The notes beneath the pieces are model-generated. The model saw only the letters and a list, made by a program, of their open reading frames with translations, did no database searches and was not told the origin of the DNA. This document shows, in pieces, positions 29,548 to 40,263 of a DNA stretch of 64,000 nt. Position 1 is the stretch's first letter; every line of letters starts with the position of its first letter. This DNA is from Chromohalobacter beijerinckii (lineage in GTDB: Bacteria; Pseudomonadota; Gammaproteobacteria; Pseudomonadales; Halomonadaceae): the NCBI RefSeq assembly GCF_023061185.1, contig NZ_JAKGAK010000007.1, forward strand, positions 1 through 64,000, written 5' to 3'. Made by a program: the position numbers and the translations under genes.

Positions 29548-29877
29548 CTAATGCGCGGACATACGCGAAAACACCTGGATGATGGCAACCCCGGCGATGA
29601 TCATTCCCAGACCGAGAATCGCGGGTAAATCGGGTTTCTCACCATACACCACCACCCCAATCAGGGTGACCAGCACGATGCCAAGCCCGGCCCAGAACGC
29701 ATAGGCGATGCCCACCGGCAAATCCCGAAGCGCCAGCGTGAGCATGTAAAACGCCAAGGCGTAGCCCACGACCACGGTCACGCTCGGCCACAAGCGAGTG
29801 AACTCCTGGGACGCCTTGAGCGCGCTGGTGGCCACGACCTCGGCGATGATCGCGATGGCCAAGAATACATACACCAT
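29548..29877 (-). CDS. Small multidrug resistance (SMR) exporter, EmrE-like
   Basis: A 109-residue four-helix inner-membrane protein that exports cationic compounds by proton exchange as a dimer. The essential membrane glutamate is E13 (IIAEVVATSALK) and the family aromatic is W62 (YAFWAGLGIV), both one position earlier than in EmrE. GEKPDLPAILG occurs before the fourth helix. Some SMR members export guanidinium; the residues seen here fit the quaternary-ammonium branch better, but this is not decisive. Nothing in the neighbourhood hints at the substrate. Confidence 0.93.
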   Translation of the reverse strand: MVYVFLAIAIIAEVVATSALKASQEFTRLWPSVTVVVGYALAFYMLTLALRDLPVGIAYAFWAGLGIVLVTLIGVVVYGEKPDLPAILGLGMIIAGVAIIQVFSRMSAH

Positions 29878-29925
29878 AATCGGTCTCCTGAAAGCCCATG
29901 CTGCCTACTCGCTACGTGGGCTACG

Positions 29926-30609
29926 CTACGTGGGCAGCAACGCAGGGCGGTGCGCCAGCGTCACCGTCAATCGCCATAGTGGTTGGCCGCTGGCGTGATA
30001 TTTGTGTTCGAAAGGCGTGAGATACTCGCCCGACGGCTCGCAGGGCTCGAGATGCGGTTCGCGCCCCGTGGCTTGCGCCAGCGCCAGGGCCAATTCCTCG
30101 AGATAGAGTCGCCAGTTGGAGCGCGCTTCCAGTTCGCCCCCGAGCCCCGCCAGGGCCGGAAACACCGGGTGGCCGTGCCAGCGCATCTTGAGATGCGCTG
30201 GCTTGGGATACGGATTGGGATAGAGCAGATAATGACGTGCCGGCTGCCATCCTTCTTGTAGCGCCAAACGCCAGAAATCCACCAGATCGGCACGTATCAA
30301 CAAGGCGTTGTCCGGTAGTTCGCCGTGTTCGCGGGACAGGCGGTCGGCGCTGCGATCGATGCCGATCACCGCATGACCGGGAAAACGCGCGGCCAGACGT
30401 CGGGTGGACAGCCCCACGCCACAGCCCGCGTCGAGAATCAGCGGTTTGTCCTGCTCATGCAACCATGTCCGCGCCGCGCCGAACGCTATCCGTGTGTGCG
30501 ATGCCAACGGTTTTCGCCAGGGGTGCGTCAGCGCCCGCGACACACGCCGCGAGAGATCCTCGTGCGGCGCGGTCTGCTGGGTGACGATGGCGCGGGAATT
30601 GGCATGCAT
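29926..30609 (-). CDS. TrmB-like SAM-dependent methyltransferase
   Basis: A 227-residue Rossmann methyltransferase. The SAM-binding motif is LILDAGCGVGLSTRRLAARFP, followed by the acidic end of strand 2 in VIGIDRSADRL. The block HYLLYPNPYPKPAHLKMRWH corresponds to the catalytic loop of tRNA m7G46 methyltransferase TrmB, which normally reads DPWPKxxHxKRR; here Asp is Asn, Trp is Tyr and the RR pair is MR. The C-terminal SGEYLTPFEHKYHASGQPLW is TrmB-like (TxFExK). It is therefore a divergent member, possibly with another RNA target, and the true trmB is probably elsewhere. The ribosome-binding site is weak. Confidence 0.75.
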   Translation of the reverse strand: MHANSRAIVTQQTAPHEDLSRRVSRALTHPWRKPLASHTRIAFGAARTWLHEQDKPLILDAGCGVGLSTRRLAARFPGHAVIGIDRSADRLSREHGELPDNALLIRADLVDFWRLALQEGWQPARHYLLYPNPYPKPAHLKMRWHGHPVFPALAGLGGELEARSNWRLYLEELALALAQATGREPHLEPCEPSGEYLTPFEHKYHASGQPLWRLTVTLAHRPALLPT

Positions 30610-30900
30610 GGACGACTCTGTAAACGACTGAACGAAATGCCATTCTAGCAGACTGCCGAGGCTGATCGAGCGTCATGACATCGCCCCGTAGGGGGATCGC
30701 AGTGGGTGTCGTTTCCACTTTATCGGACAGTGTTCGCATGACGCCACTCGCACCCGGGTGCTATCATTCCCAGGCTCATTAAGATGCCACGCGCCCTATC
30801 TATATCCTATATCGTACGGGAGGGCGCGACATATCCGGCCGACGCGTGCCGGTCACGAATCATGACGCATCGTCATCCACAGCATTACGAGGAACGCGGC

Positions 30901-33648
<2,748 letters not shown>

Positions 33649-33772
33649 GCGCGGCCATGCACGATACGCAGCGTCGACGGCCCGCGAGGGCAGTCTCCGC
33701 ACCCCTCCGTTCTTTTCATGTCTCGCGGGCGACTCGCCAGGCGTAAACGTCCAACGCAAACAACGGAATTCC

Positions 33773-35128
33773 GTGTCCACTTCACGCTCCCCGACACGCA
33801 TCTGGCCACTCGCCTGGCCGATCATTCTTTCCAACATCACCGTGCCATTGCTGGGGCTGGTGGATACCGCCGTGGTCGGGCACCTGCCGGATTCGCGCTA
33901 CATGGCCGCCGTAACCCTCGGCGCCACGCTGTTCAGCTTTCTCTACTGGGGATTCGGCTTCCTGCGCATGGGCACCACCGGTTTGACCTCTCAAGCCGCG
34001 GGACGCGAGGACGACAGCGACATACGTAACCTGCTGGGGCAGTCGTTGTTGCTGGCGCTGGGTATCGGCGTGATGTTGATCCTGCTCGCCGAACCGCTCA
34101 TCAGCTTCGGCCTTTACCTGCTCGACGGCAGCGAGGCCGCCATGTCACTGGCGGCGAGCTATGCCCATATTCGCATCCTCTCGGCCCCGGCGGTGATGGC
34201 CAATTACGCGATTCTTGGCTGGTTCCTCGGCCAGCAGAATTCGCGGGTCACGCTGGCGATCATGGTGCTCACCAATAGCGTCAACATCGTGCTCGACCTG
34301 TTGTTCGTGGTTGGGCTGGGCATGACCAGCGACGGCGTGGCCTGGGCCACGGTCATCGCCGATTACACCGCGCTGGCCGTCGGCCTGTGGCTAGTGGCGC
34401 GTCAACTGAAGCTGCTCAAGGGGCACTTCCTGCGCCAGCGACTGCTGCGCCTTGCCGCCTACTCCGAGCTGTTCCAGGTCAATCGGCACTTGTTCGTGCG
34501 CACGCTGGGGCTGCTGTTCGCCATGGCCTTCTTCACCGCCCAAGGCGCCAGTCAGGGCGATACGGTGCTCGCCGCCAACGCCGTGCTGATGCAGTTCATC
34601 ATGATTACGTCTTACGCGTTGGACGGCTTCGCCCATGCCGCCGAGGCCTTGACCGGCCGTGCCGTGGGACGCCGTGACTGGCCGCTGTTCGGGGCCTCGG
34701 TGCGCGCCGCCGCGCGGTTCTCGCTGATGACCGCCGGCGTCGCCATGGCGGCATTCTTCTTCGGTGGCGACTATTTGATTGCCCTGCTCACCGATCTTCC
34801 GGACGTGCGCGCCACGGCGGGGGACTATCTACCCTGGATGATCGTCATGCCGGCCATCGCGGTATGGAGTTACCTGCTCGATGGTGTCTTCATCGGCGCC
34901 ACCGCGACCCGCGAAATGCGCGATACCATTCTGCTGGCGCTCGCCGTCTACCTGCCGGTGTGGTGGTTCACGCAACCGCTGGGCAATCATGGCCTGTGGC
35001 TCGCCTTCACCGCGTTCACTCTGGTGCGCTCGGCAAGCCTCGCCGGTGTCTACCTGCACTATCGGCGAACGCGCTGGACAAGCGCCGTGCCGCCCAGTTG
35101 CGACCAAGGGATACAGGACCAAGGTTGA
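33773..35128 (+). CDS. MATE family efflux transporter, DinF-like
   Basis: A 451-residue, 12-helix antiporter. RIWPLAWPIILSNITVPLLGLVDTAVVGHL at the start (split here between the first helix and the VDTAVVGHL motif) and the FGFLRMGTTGLTSQAAG block are typical of the DinF subgroup of MATE exporters. Members export organic cations or protect against oxidative and bile stress; the substrate here is unknown. The GTG start has GGAA 4 bases upstream. The C-terminal tail (from about 435) is hydrophilic. Confidence 0.9.
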   Translation: MSTSRSPTRIWPLAWPIILSNITVPLLGLVDTAVVGHLPDSRYMAAVTLGATLFSFLYWGFGFLRMGTTGLTSQAAGREDDSDIRNLLGQSLLLALGIGVMLILLAEPLISFGLYLLDGSEAAMSLAASYAHIRILSAPAVMANYAILGWFLGQQNSRVTLAIMVLTNSVNIVLDLLFVVGLGMTSDGVAWATVIADYTALAVGLWLVARQLKLLKGHFLRQRLLRLAAYSELFQVNRHLFVRTLGLLFAMAFFTAQGASQGDTVLAANAVLMQFIMITSYALDGFAHAAEALTGRAVGRRDWPLFGASVRAAARFSLMTAGVAMAAFFFGGDYLIALLTDLPDVRATAGDYLPWMIVMPAIAVWSYLLDGVFIGATATREMRDTILLALAVYLPVWWFTQPLGNHGLWLAFTAFTLVRSASLAGVYLHYRRTRWTSAVPPSCDQGIQDQG

Positions 35129-35147
35129 GTAATAGGAGATCCTCTTG

Positions 35148-35181
35148 AGAGGTTATCGTTATCTCCATAACAACAACCTCT
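35148..35181 (+). promoter_or_regulatory. Hairpin in the atoE leader
   Basis: AGAGGTT, a 3-base bulge, GTTAT, loop CTCC, ATAAC, bulge, AACCTCT: an imperfect hairpin ending 4 bp before the GGGAG ribosome-binding site at about 35185 and 14 bp before the ATG. There is no U-run, so it is not a terminator. Its position suits control of translation or binding of a regulator. Confidence 0.45.
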
Positions 35182-35194
35182 TAGGGAGACTCCC

Positions 35195-36505
35195 ATGTTA
35201 AAGCTGTTATCGCGCCCTGCGGTACGCTTGGTCGAACGCTACCTACCCGATCCCTATATCTTCGTACTGCTGTTGACCCTAGTGGCCGCCATCGCCGCCA
35301 TGCTGATCGAGCGTCAGTCACCCCTCACCATTATGCGCTATTGGGGCGATGGCTTCTGGGGGCTGCTGTCCTTCTCGATGCAGATGCTACTGGTGCTGGT
35401 CACCGGCTTCATGCTGGCCAGCAGCCCACCCGTCAAACGCCTGCTCGACAAGATCGCCAGCTTGGCCAAGGGACCCGCCAGTGCCATCGTGCTGGTGTCG
35501 CTGGTCTCTCTGGCCGCCAGTTGGATCAATTGGGGCTTCGGCCTGGTGATCGGCGCCTTGTTCGCCAAAGCCTTGGCAAGGCAAATACGGGTCGACTACC
35601 GCCTGTTGATCGCCAGTGCGTATTCAGGGTTCGTGGTATGGCATGGCGGGCTGGCCGGCTCGATTCCCTTGACCATTGCCACCGAAGGCCATTTCACGGC
35701 TGACCAGATCGGCGTCATCCCTACTTCCGAGACCATCTTCGCTTTCTTCAACCTGGCCATCGTCCTGGCGATGTTCATTGCCGTGCCGCTGGTCAATCGC
35801 TTCATGCTTCCCGACGAGCGCGACAGCATGTACGTCGACCCCGCACTGCTCGATGAAGCTCCGCGCGACCTGAGCCCGGCCAATCGACCGGCGGAACGGT
35901 TGGAGAAGAGTCCCTGGCTAGCGTGGCTGGTCGGCATCCCCGGATTGCTGTTCCTGCTCGACTATTTCGTGTTCCGAAGCGGCAGCCTGAACCTCAACAT
36001 CGTCAACTTCCTGTTTCTGTCTCTAGCCATCGTGTTGCACCGCACGCCCCGCAGCCTGCTGGACAGCTTGCATGAGGCCATCAAGGGCGGCACCGGCATC
36101 GTCATCCAGTTTCCCTTCTACGCCGGTATCATGGCGATCATCATGCAGTCGGGACTGGCGCAGACGCTTTCCGAGGGATTCGTGGCGCTCTCCACCGCCC
36201 AGACGCTGCCTTTCTGGTCGTTCATCAGTGCCGGCATCGTCAACCTGTTCGTTCCTTCGGGTGGCGGGCAATGGGCCGTCCAGGCCCCGGTCATGCTGCC
36301 CGCTGCCGCCTCGCTGGGCGCGGACATCCCTCGCGTCGCCATGGCGGTCGCCTGGGGCGATGCCTGGACCAACCTGCTGCAGCCATTCTGGGCGCTTCCC
36401 ATGCTGGCCATCGCGGGTCTCAAGGCCAAGGACATCATGGGCTTCTGCCTGATTCAGTTGGTGGTGACGGGCATCATCATCGCGCTTGGGCTGACCTTTC
36501 TGTAA
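35195..36505 (+). CDS. atoE: Short-chain fatty acid transporter AtoE
   Basis: A 436-residue inner-membrane protein (440 in E. coli) for uptake of short-chain fatty acids such as butyrate or acetoacetate. It has about 10-12 hydrophobic segments. Family motifs include the start VRLVERYLPDPYIFVLLLTL, SWINWGFGLVIGA and the C-terminal NLFVPSGGGQWAVQAPVM. No atoDAB CoA-transferase genes accompany it. GGGAG lies about 7 bases before the ATG, just after a leader hairpin. Confidence 0.93.
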   Translation: MLKLLSRPAVRLVERYLPDPYIFVLLLTLVAAIAAMLIERQSPLTIMRYWGDGFWGLLSFSMQMLLVLVTGFMLASSPPVKRLLDKIASLAKGPASAIVLVSLVSLAASWINWGFGLVIGALFAKALARQIRVDYRLLIASAYSGFVVWHGGLAGSIPLTIATEGHFTADQIGVIPTSETIFAFFNLAIVLAMFIAVPLVNRFMLPDERDSMYVDPALLDEAPRDLSPANRPAERLEKSPWLAWLVGIPGLLFLLDYFVFRSGSLNLNIVNFLFLSLAIVLHRTPRSLLDSLHEAIKGGTGIVIQFPFYAGIMAIIMQSGLAQTLSEGFVALSTAQTLPFWSFISAGIVNLFVPSGGGQWAVQAPVMLPAAASLGADIPRVAMAVAWGDAWTNLLQPFWALPMLAIAGLKAKDIMGFCLIQLVVTGIIIALGLTFL

Positions 36506-36613
36506 ACCGGCCCCGCCCGCGCATCGAACGGCAAACGGAAGCGACAAGGCGGGGCAAAACATGGTACATCTTGCGCCTCTATTCATTCCGCGACCTCAGT
36601 AGGACTGTGACCC

Positions 36614-37129
36614 ATGGCGCCTGACGACCTCCCCCGCCAGCATGAACTCACCATGACGGTGCTGATGACCCCTGACATGGCCAACTTCAGCGGCAAGGTG
36701 CATGGCGGCGCGATTCTCAAGAAGCTCGACGAGGTCGCCTATGCCTGCGCTAGCCGTTACTCCGGTTCCTATGTCGTCACGCTGTCGGTGGACCAGGTAC
36801 GCTTCAAACAACCCATCCACGTTGGTGAGCTGGTCACCTTCCTGGCCTCGGTCAACTATGTCGGGCATTCCTCGATGGAGATCGGCATCAAGATCATCGC
36901 CGAGTCGATCCAGGATCGCGTGATTCGCCACACCAACAGCTGCTATCTGACCATGGTCGCGGTAGATGGCGAGGGGCATCCCAACCCCGTGCCACAGCTA
37001 CAACTCGATACGCCATTGCAGAAGCTGCGTTTCGAGAAAGCCAAATTACGCAAGAAAATGCGCAAGCAAGAGGAGCAGGAAGAACAGCGCGCCCAGGCGC
37101 ATCTCAATGAGACCCGCGAGGCACCCTGA
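36614..37129 (+). CDS. Acyl-CoA thioesterase, YciA family
   Basis: A 171-residue hot-dog-fold enzyme hydrolysing acyl-CoA thioesters. The signature LMTPDMANFSGKVHGGAILKKLDEVAY near residues 17-43 (shown here only as landmarks MTPDMANF and HGGAILKKLDEVA) and LVTFLASVNYVGHSSMEI match YciA/BACH-type enzymes. The C-terminal 35 residues form a charged helix (KKMRKQEEQEEQRAQA), longer than in E. coli YciA (132 residues). AGGA lies 9 bases upstream. Confidence 0.9.
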   Translation: MAPDDLPRQHELTMTVLMTPDMANFSGKVHGGAILKKLDEVAYACASRYSGSYVVTLSVDQVRFKQPIHVGELVTFLASVNYVGHSSMEIGIKIIAESIQDRVIRHTNSCYLTMVAVDGEGHPNPVPQLQLDTPLQKLRFEKAKLRKKMRKQEEQEEQRAQAHLNETREAP

Positions 37130-37211
37130 CGCGACACCGCGAAACTGGTAGCGTGACCACGTGCATGACGCCTGCCGCCGCCTTGGCGCGGCGCCGCCGA
37201 CGGAGAATTTG

Positions 37212-38216
37212 ATGAGCGCACCTTCCACCGCTGGCTCGCGCCGACGCGAGCGCCTTTATCTCGTCTGGGACATCGCCATCGTGGTGCTGGTCTCGGCGAA
37301 CCTGTTGCTGCTGCTCGTCGATAGTCTGTTTCTCTTGCCGCCCCTGAATGCCGGGCTGGAAGCGTTGGCACCGAGCCTCCACCAGGCTTATGGCAGCGCC
37401 ATTCATCAGCGTTTCATGACCATCGACCTGGTCTTCGTGAGCATCTTCCTGCTCGATGTCCTGGCCGGCTGGGCGGTGGCCATTGCCGAACGCCGCTATG
37501 CCCGCTGGTTTTTCTATCCGTTCGTGCACTGGTATGACGTGCTGGGGTGCATTCCGATCAGCGGCTTCCGTATCCTGCGTGTACTGCGTCTCATCTCGCT
37601 GCTGATTCGGTTGCAGCGCCTGGGGGCGATCGACATTCGCCGCTGGGGTCTATACGCCTTCTTCGAGCGCTACTACCGCGTACTCATGGAGGAGCTTTCC
37701 GATCGCGTGGCAACGCGCCTGCTGAGCAGCTTGCAAGAGGAAGTCCGACGTAGCGACGACTTCACCAAACGTCTCTCAGAAAAGGTGATTCAGCCACGCA
37801 AGGAGGCGCTTGTCGACGAGATTGCCAAGCGCCTCGAAACCATCGTCGACAAGAGCTACGCCGAGAATCATCAGGAGGTGCACCGCTACGTGGCGACCTT
37901 AGTTACCCGTACGCTCGAGGAAAACCAGGAACTCGCCCGGCTGAGACGCCTACCCATGGGCGAACAAATGGCCCAGGCCATGGAGCGCAGCCTGAGTGAC
38001 GTTGCCAGCCGCGTGGTCCACGAGGTCATCGATGGACTACGTTCGCCGCGTTTCAAGAGTCTCATCGGCGACCTGGCGGGAAGCGGCATCGATGCCTGGC
38101 TATACGTCGACCAGCGCACCGATCGCGTTACCGAACAGGTGTTGATCGAAACGCTGGAAATGCTCAAGGACGAGATCGCCGTACAGCGCTGGAGAGACGA
38201 ACTCGACCTCCGGTGA
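37212..38216 (+). CDS. Membrane protein with S4-like voltage-sensor segment and helical cytoplasmic domain
   Basis: A 334-residue protein. Hydrophobic segments lie at about 17-37 (DIAIVVLVSANLLLLLVDSL) and 75-95 (TIDLVFVSIFLLDVLAGWAV). A third region around 105-122 (WFFYPFVHWYDVLGCIPI) is followed by RILRVLRLISLLIRLQRL, with arginine every third or fourth residue as in an S4 voltage sensor. There is no pore loop or selectivity filter. The last 190 residues are charged and helical, with repeated E/K/R heptads. GGAG before the ATG at 37212 decides the start. The function is unknown; it could be a pore-less voltage-sensing or scaffold protein. Confidence 0.7.
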   Translation: MSAPSTAGSRRRERLYLVWDIAIVVLVSANLLLLLVDSLFLLPPLNAGLEALAPSLHQAYGSAIHQRFMTIDLVFVSIFLLDVLAGWAVAIAERRYARWFFYPFVHWYDVLGCIPISGFRILRVLRLISLLIRLQRLGAIDIRRWGLYAFFERYYRVLMEELSDRVATRLLSSLQEEVRRSDDFTKRLSEKVIQPRKEALVDEIAKRLETIVDKSYAENHQEVHRYVATLVTRTLEENQELARLRRLPMGEQMAQAMERSLSDVASRVVHEVIDGLRSPRFKSLIGDLAGSGIDAWLYVDQRTDRVTEQVLIETLEMLKDEIAVQRWRDELDLR

Positions 38217-38239
38217 AAACCATCTTGAGTGAGAACCAC

Positions 38240-38845
38240 ATGCTGGAAGGATGGATCTCGCTGGGCCCCGCTGCGCTGTACATGATTTCAATGAGCATCA
38301 CGCCGGGTCCTAATAACGTCATGCTGACCGCCTCGGGCGCCAATTACGGCTACCGACGCACGCTGCCGCACCTACTGGGTATCGCGGTGGGCTGTTTCGT
38401 ATTGTTTACGGCCATCGCCCTAGGGTTGGGGGTGCTCTTCGAGCGTTATCCGATGGTACAGAACGCGCTACGCCTGATCGGCAGTGCCTATCTGCTTTAT
38501 TTGGCCTGGAAAATCGCCACCGCACCTCCGCCTGAGTTCCGCGAAGATGCTGCGGCAAAACCGCTGAGTCTCTGGCAAGCGGCGGCGTTTCAGTTCGCCA
38601 ATCCCAAGGCGTGGGTGATGGGTCTGGCATTGATGGCGGGCTTTCTGCCCGAGGGTGGCCCCGTATGGCTGAATGCCTTACTCCTGGCCGGGCTTGCCGA
38701 AATCGTGGCTTTCCCATGCATCTCGCTATGGGCCGGGTTCGGCATGGCCATCCGCCACTGGCTAACCACGCCCCAAGCGTGGCGACGCTTCAACGTCGTC
38801 ATGGGTGTGCTCACCGCCGCCTGTGTGTTTTTCATCCTCCGCTAG
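38240..38845 (+). CDS. LysE/RhtB family amino-acid exporter
   Basis: A 201-residue, six-helix exporter. SMSITPGPNNVMLTASGANYG and the following GIAVGC are the RhtB/LysE signature; AFQFANPKAWVMGLA and MGVLTAACVFFIL occur later. Members export homoserine, threonine, lysine or similar; the substrate is not deducible. An alternative GTG start at 38213 would overlap the preceding stop (GTGA) and suggest coupling; the ATG at 38240 fits the usual N-terminus better. It is convergent with the lipoprotein at 38857. Confidence 0.88.
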   Translation: MLEGWISLGPAALYMISMSITPGPNNVMLTASGANYGYRRTLPHLLGIAVGCFVLFTAIALGLGVLFERYPMVQNALRLIGSAYLLYLAWKIATAPPPEFREDAAAKPLSLWQAAAFQFANPKAWVMGLALMAGFLPEGGPVWLNALLLAGLAEIVAFPCISLWAGFGMAIRHWLTTPQAWRRFNVVMGVLTAACVFFILR

Positions 38846-38856
38846 GTGCCGGTTCC

Positions 38857-39168
38857 TCAGCCACAGGTCAGCTCATCGATCGTATCCTGATCGTCCAGTT
38901 TGATGTTGAGGCGATCCTCGCGGTAATCCATCGTCACCGCCTCGCCGGGGCGAATCACACGCACCCGGTCGGCATCGCTATCGGTTTCCAACTGGGCCAG
39001 TGTCGCTTCGTCGGCATGCTGGCCGATGTAGTCTTGCAACGCGCCGGCGCCACAGACGTCGTCTTGCGACATCGGCGGCGGTGAGGGTGCCTCGTCCGGC
39101 GTCGGACCGCCGGTACATCCCGCCAGTAGCAGCGCCATCATTGCCCCGCCCAGAATGCATTTGCTCAT
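38857..39168 (-). CDS. Lipoprotein with peptidase inhibitor I78 domain
   Basis: A 103-residue precursor. The signal peptide ends in the lipobox LLAGC (Cys18), so the mature protein is lipid-anchored. A Pro-rich linker follows, then an Inhibitor I78 domain: CGAGALQDYIGQHADEATL, VRVIRPGEAVTMDY and the closing RLNIKLDDQDTIDELTCG. The two cysteines bracketing the domain may form a disulfide. The family inhibits serine peptidases, presumably protecting the envelope. AGAGGAAA precedes the ATG at 39168; the frame is open far upstream without support. It is divergent from osmF. Confidence 0.85.
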   Translation of the reverse strand: MSKCILGGAMMALLLAGCTGGPTPDEAPSPPPMSQDDVCGAGALQDYIGQHADEATLAQLETDSDADRVRVIRPGEAVTMDYREDRLNIKLDDQDTIDELTCG

Positions 39169-39264
39169 GTCGTTTCCTCTTCGTTCGGCTGACTCGCGGT
39201 ACAGCGTATCCAAGCAACGCGCTAGAGACCAGGCGCATTCCCTCTCGCTGCACAAGCCGAGAAT

Positions 39265-39275
39265 GCTAGACTCAA
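39265..39275 (+). promoter_or_regulatory. Sigma-S-like -10 element before osmF
   Basis: GCTAGACTCAA resembles the RpoS extended -10 consensus (KCTAYRCTTAA) at 9 of 11 positions and lies 47 bp before the osmF-like ATG. The E. coli osmF operon is RpoS-dependent, which agrees. Confidence 0.4.
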
Positions 39276-39321
39276 GGCTGGAGCAGTCGCAACGCCTGTT
39301 ACTTCCAAGGAGCCAGGAACC

Positions 39322-40254
39322 ATGCAAGGAACCTTCAAGTATTTCTCCACCGCCGTGCTCGGCCTGGCTGCCGGAGCGGCATTGTCGTTGACGCCGGCGT
39401 TCGCCGACGAGCCCGTGCGCGTCTCCTCGAAGATCGACACAGAAGGGGCCTTGCTCGGCAATATGATCGTCAAGCGCCTGGAGCACGCCGACATTCCCGT
39501 CGAGGACAAACTGCAGCTAGGTCCGACCAACATCGTGCGCAGTGCCTTGCTCGAAGATGAGATCGACCTGTATCCCGAATATACCGGCAACGGGGCGTTT
39601 TTCACGCAAACCACCGATGATGCCGCATGGAAACGCGCAGGCGAGGGTTACGAGAAGATCCGCGCCTACGATAAAGAACACAACGACCTGATATGGCTCA
39701 CCCCGGCACCGGCCAATAATACCTGGGCCATCGCGTTGCGCCGTGACGTCGCCGACGAGCACGATCTCTCCACTATGGAGGATTTCGCCGCATGGGTACG
39801 TGATGGCGGTGAGATCAAGCTAGCTGGCTCCGCCGAATTCGTGGAAAGCGATGCCGCTTTGCCCAGTTTCCAGCGTGCCTACGATTTCAAGCTCGACCAA
39901 GACCAGTTGCTGGTACTCTCTGGGGGCAATACTGCAGCGACCATTCGCGCCGCCGCCGAGAACACCAGCGGTACCAACGCCGCCATGGTCTACGCCACCG
40001 ATGGCGCTATCCCCGCCGCCAATCTCAAGGTCATGGATGACACCCAAGGCGTGCAGATGGTCTACGAGCCGGCACCGGTGATCCGCCAAGCCACGCTCGA
40101 TGCTTACCCGCAGATTCCCGAACTACTCAAGCCCGTTTTCGAGGGGCTCGACCGGGAAACCTTGCAGTCGCTCAATCGCCGAATCCAGGTCGATGGTGAA
40201 CCGGCTGGCGATGTCGCCGAGGATTACCTGGAATCACAAGACTTGCTCGACTGA
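39322..40254 (+). CDS. osmF: Osmoprotectant ABC transporter substrate-binding protein, OsmF/YehZ type
   Basis: A 310-residue periplasmic binding protein with a cleavable signal peptide ending near PAFADE (residue 28). VRVSSKIDTEGALLGNMIVK and DLYPEYTGNGAFF are typical of the OpuAC/glycine-betaine-type fold (the YPEYTG box contributes to the quaternary-amine cage). It is the first gene of a four-gene ABC operon (binding protein, permease, ATPase, permease) in the same order as E. coli osmF-yehY-yehX-yehW. AAGGAG precedes the ATG. The ligand is probably glycine betaine or a related compound; affinity is unknown. Confidence 0.9.
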   Translation: MQGTFKYFSTAVLGLAAGAALSLTPAFADEPVRVSSKIDTEGALLGNMIVKRLEHADIPVEDKLQLGPTNIVRSALLEDEIDLYPEYTGNGAFFTQTTDDAAWKRAGEGYEKIRAYDKEHNDLIWLTPAPANNTWAIALRRDVADEHDLSTMEDFAAWVRDGGEIKLAGSAEFVESDAALPSFQRAYDFKLDQDQLLVLSGGNTAATIRAAAENTSGTNAAMVYATDGAIPAANLKVMDDTQGVQMVYEPAPVIRQATLDAYPQIPELLKPVFEGLDRETLQSLNRRIQVDGEPAGDVAEDYLESQDLLD

Positions 40255-40263
40255 CGGCTGCCG

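Noticed and set aside
38213-38239. GTG start for the LysE-type exporter
   Set aside because: It is possible by GTGA overlap, but the extra nine residues are polar and the ATG start matches the usual N-terminus better; left as an alternative.
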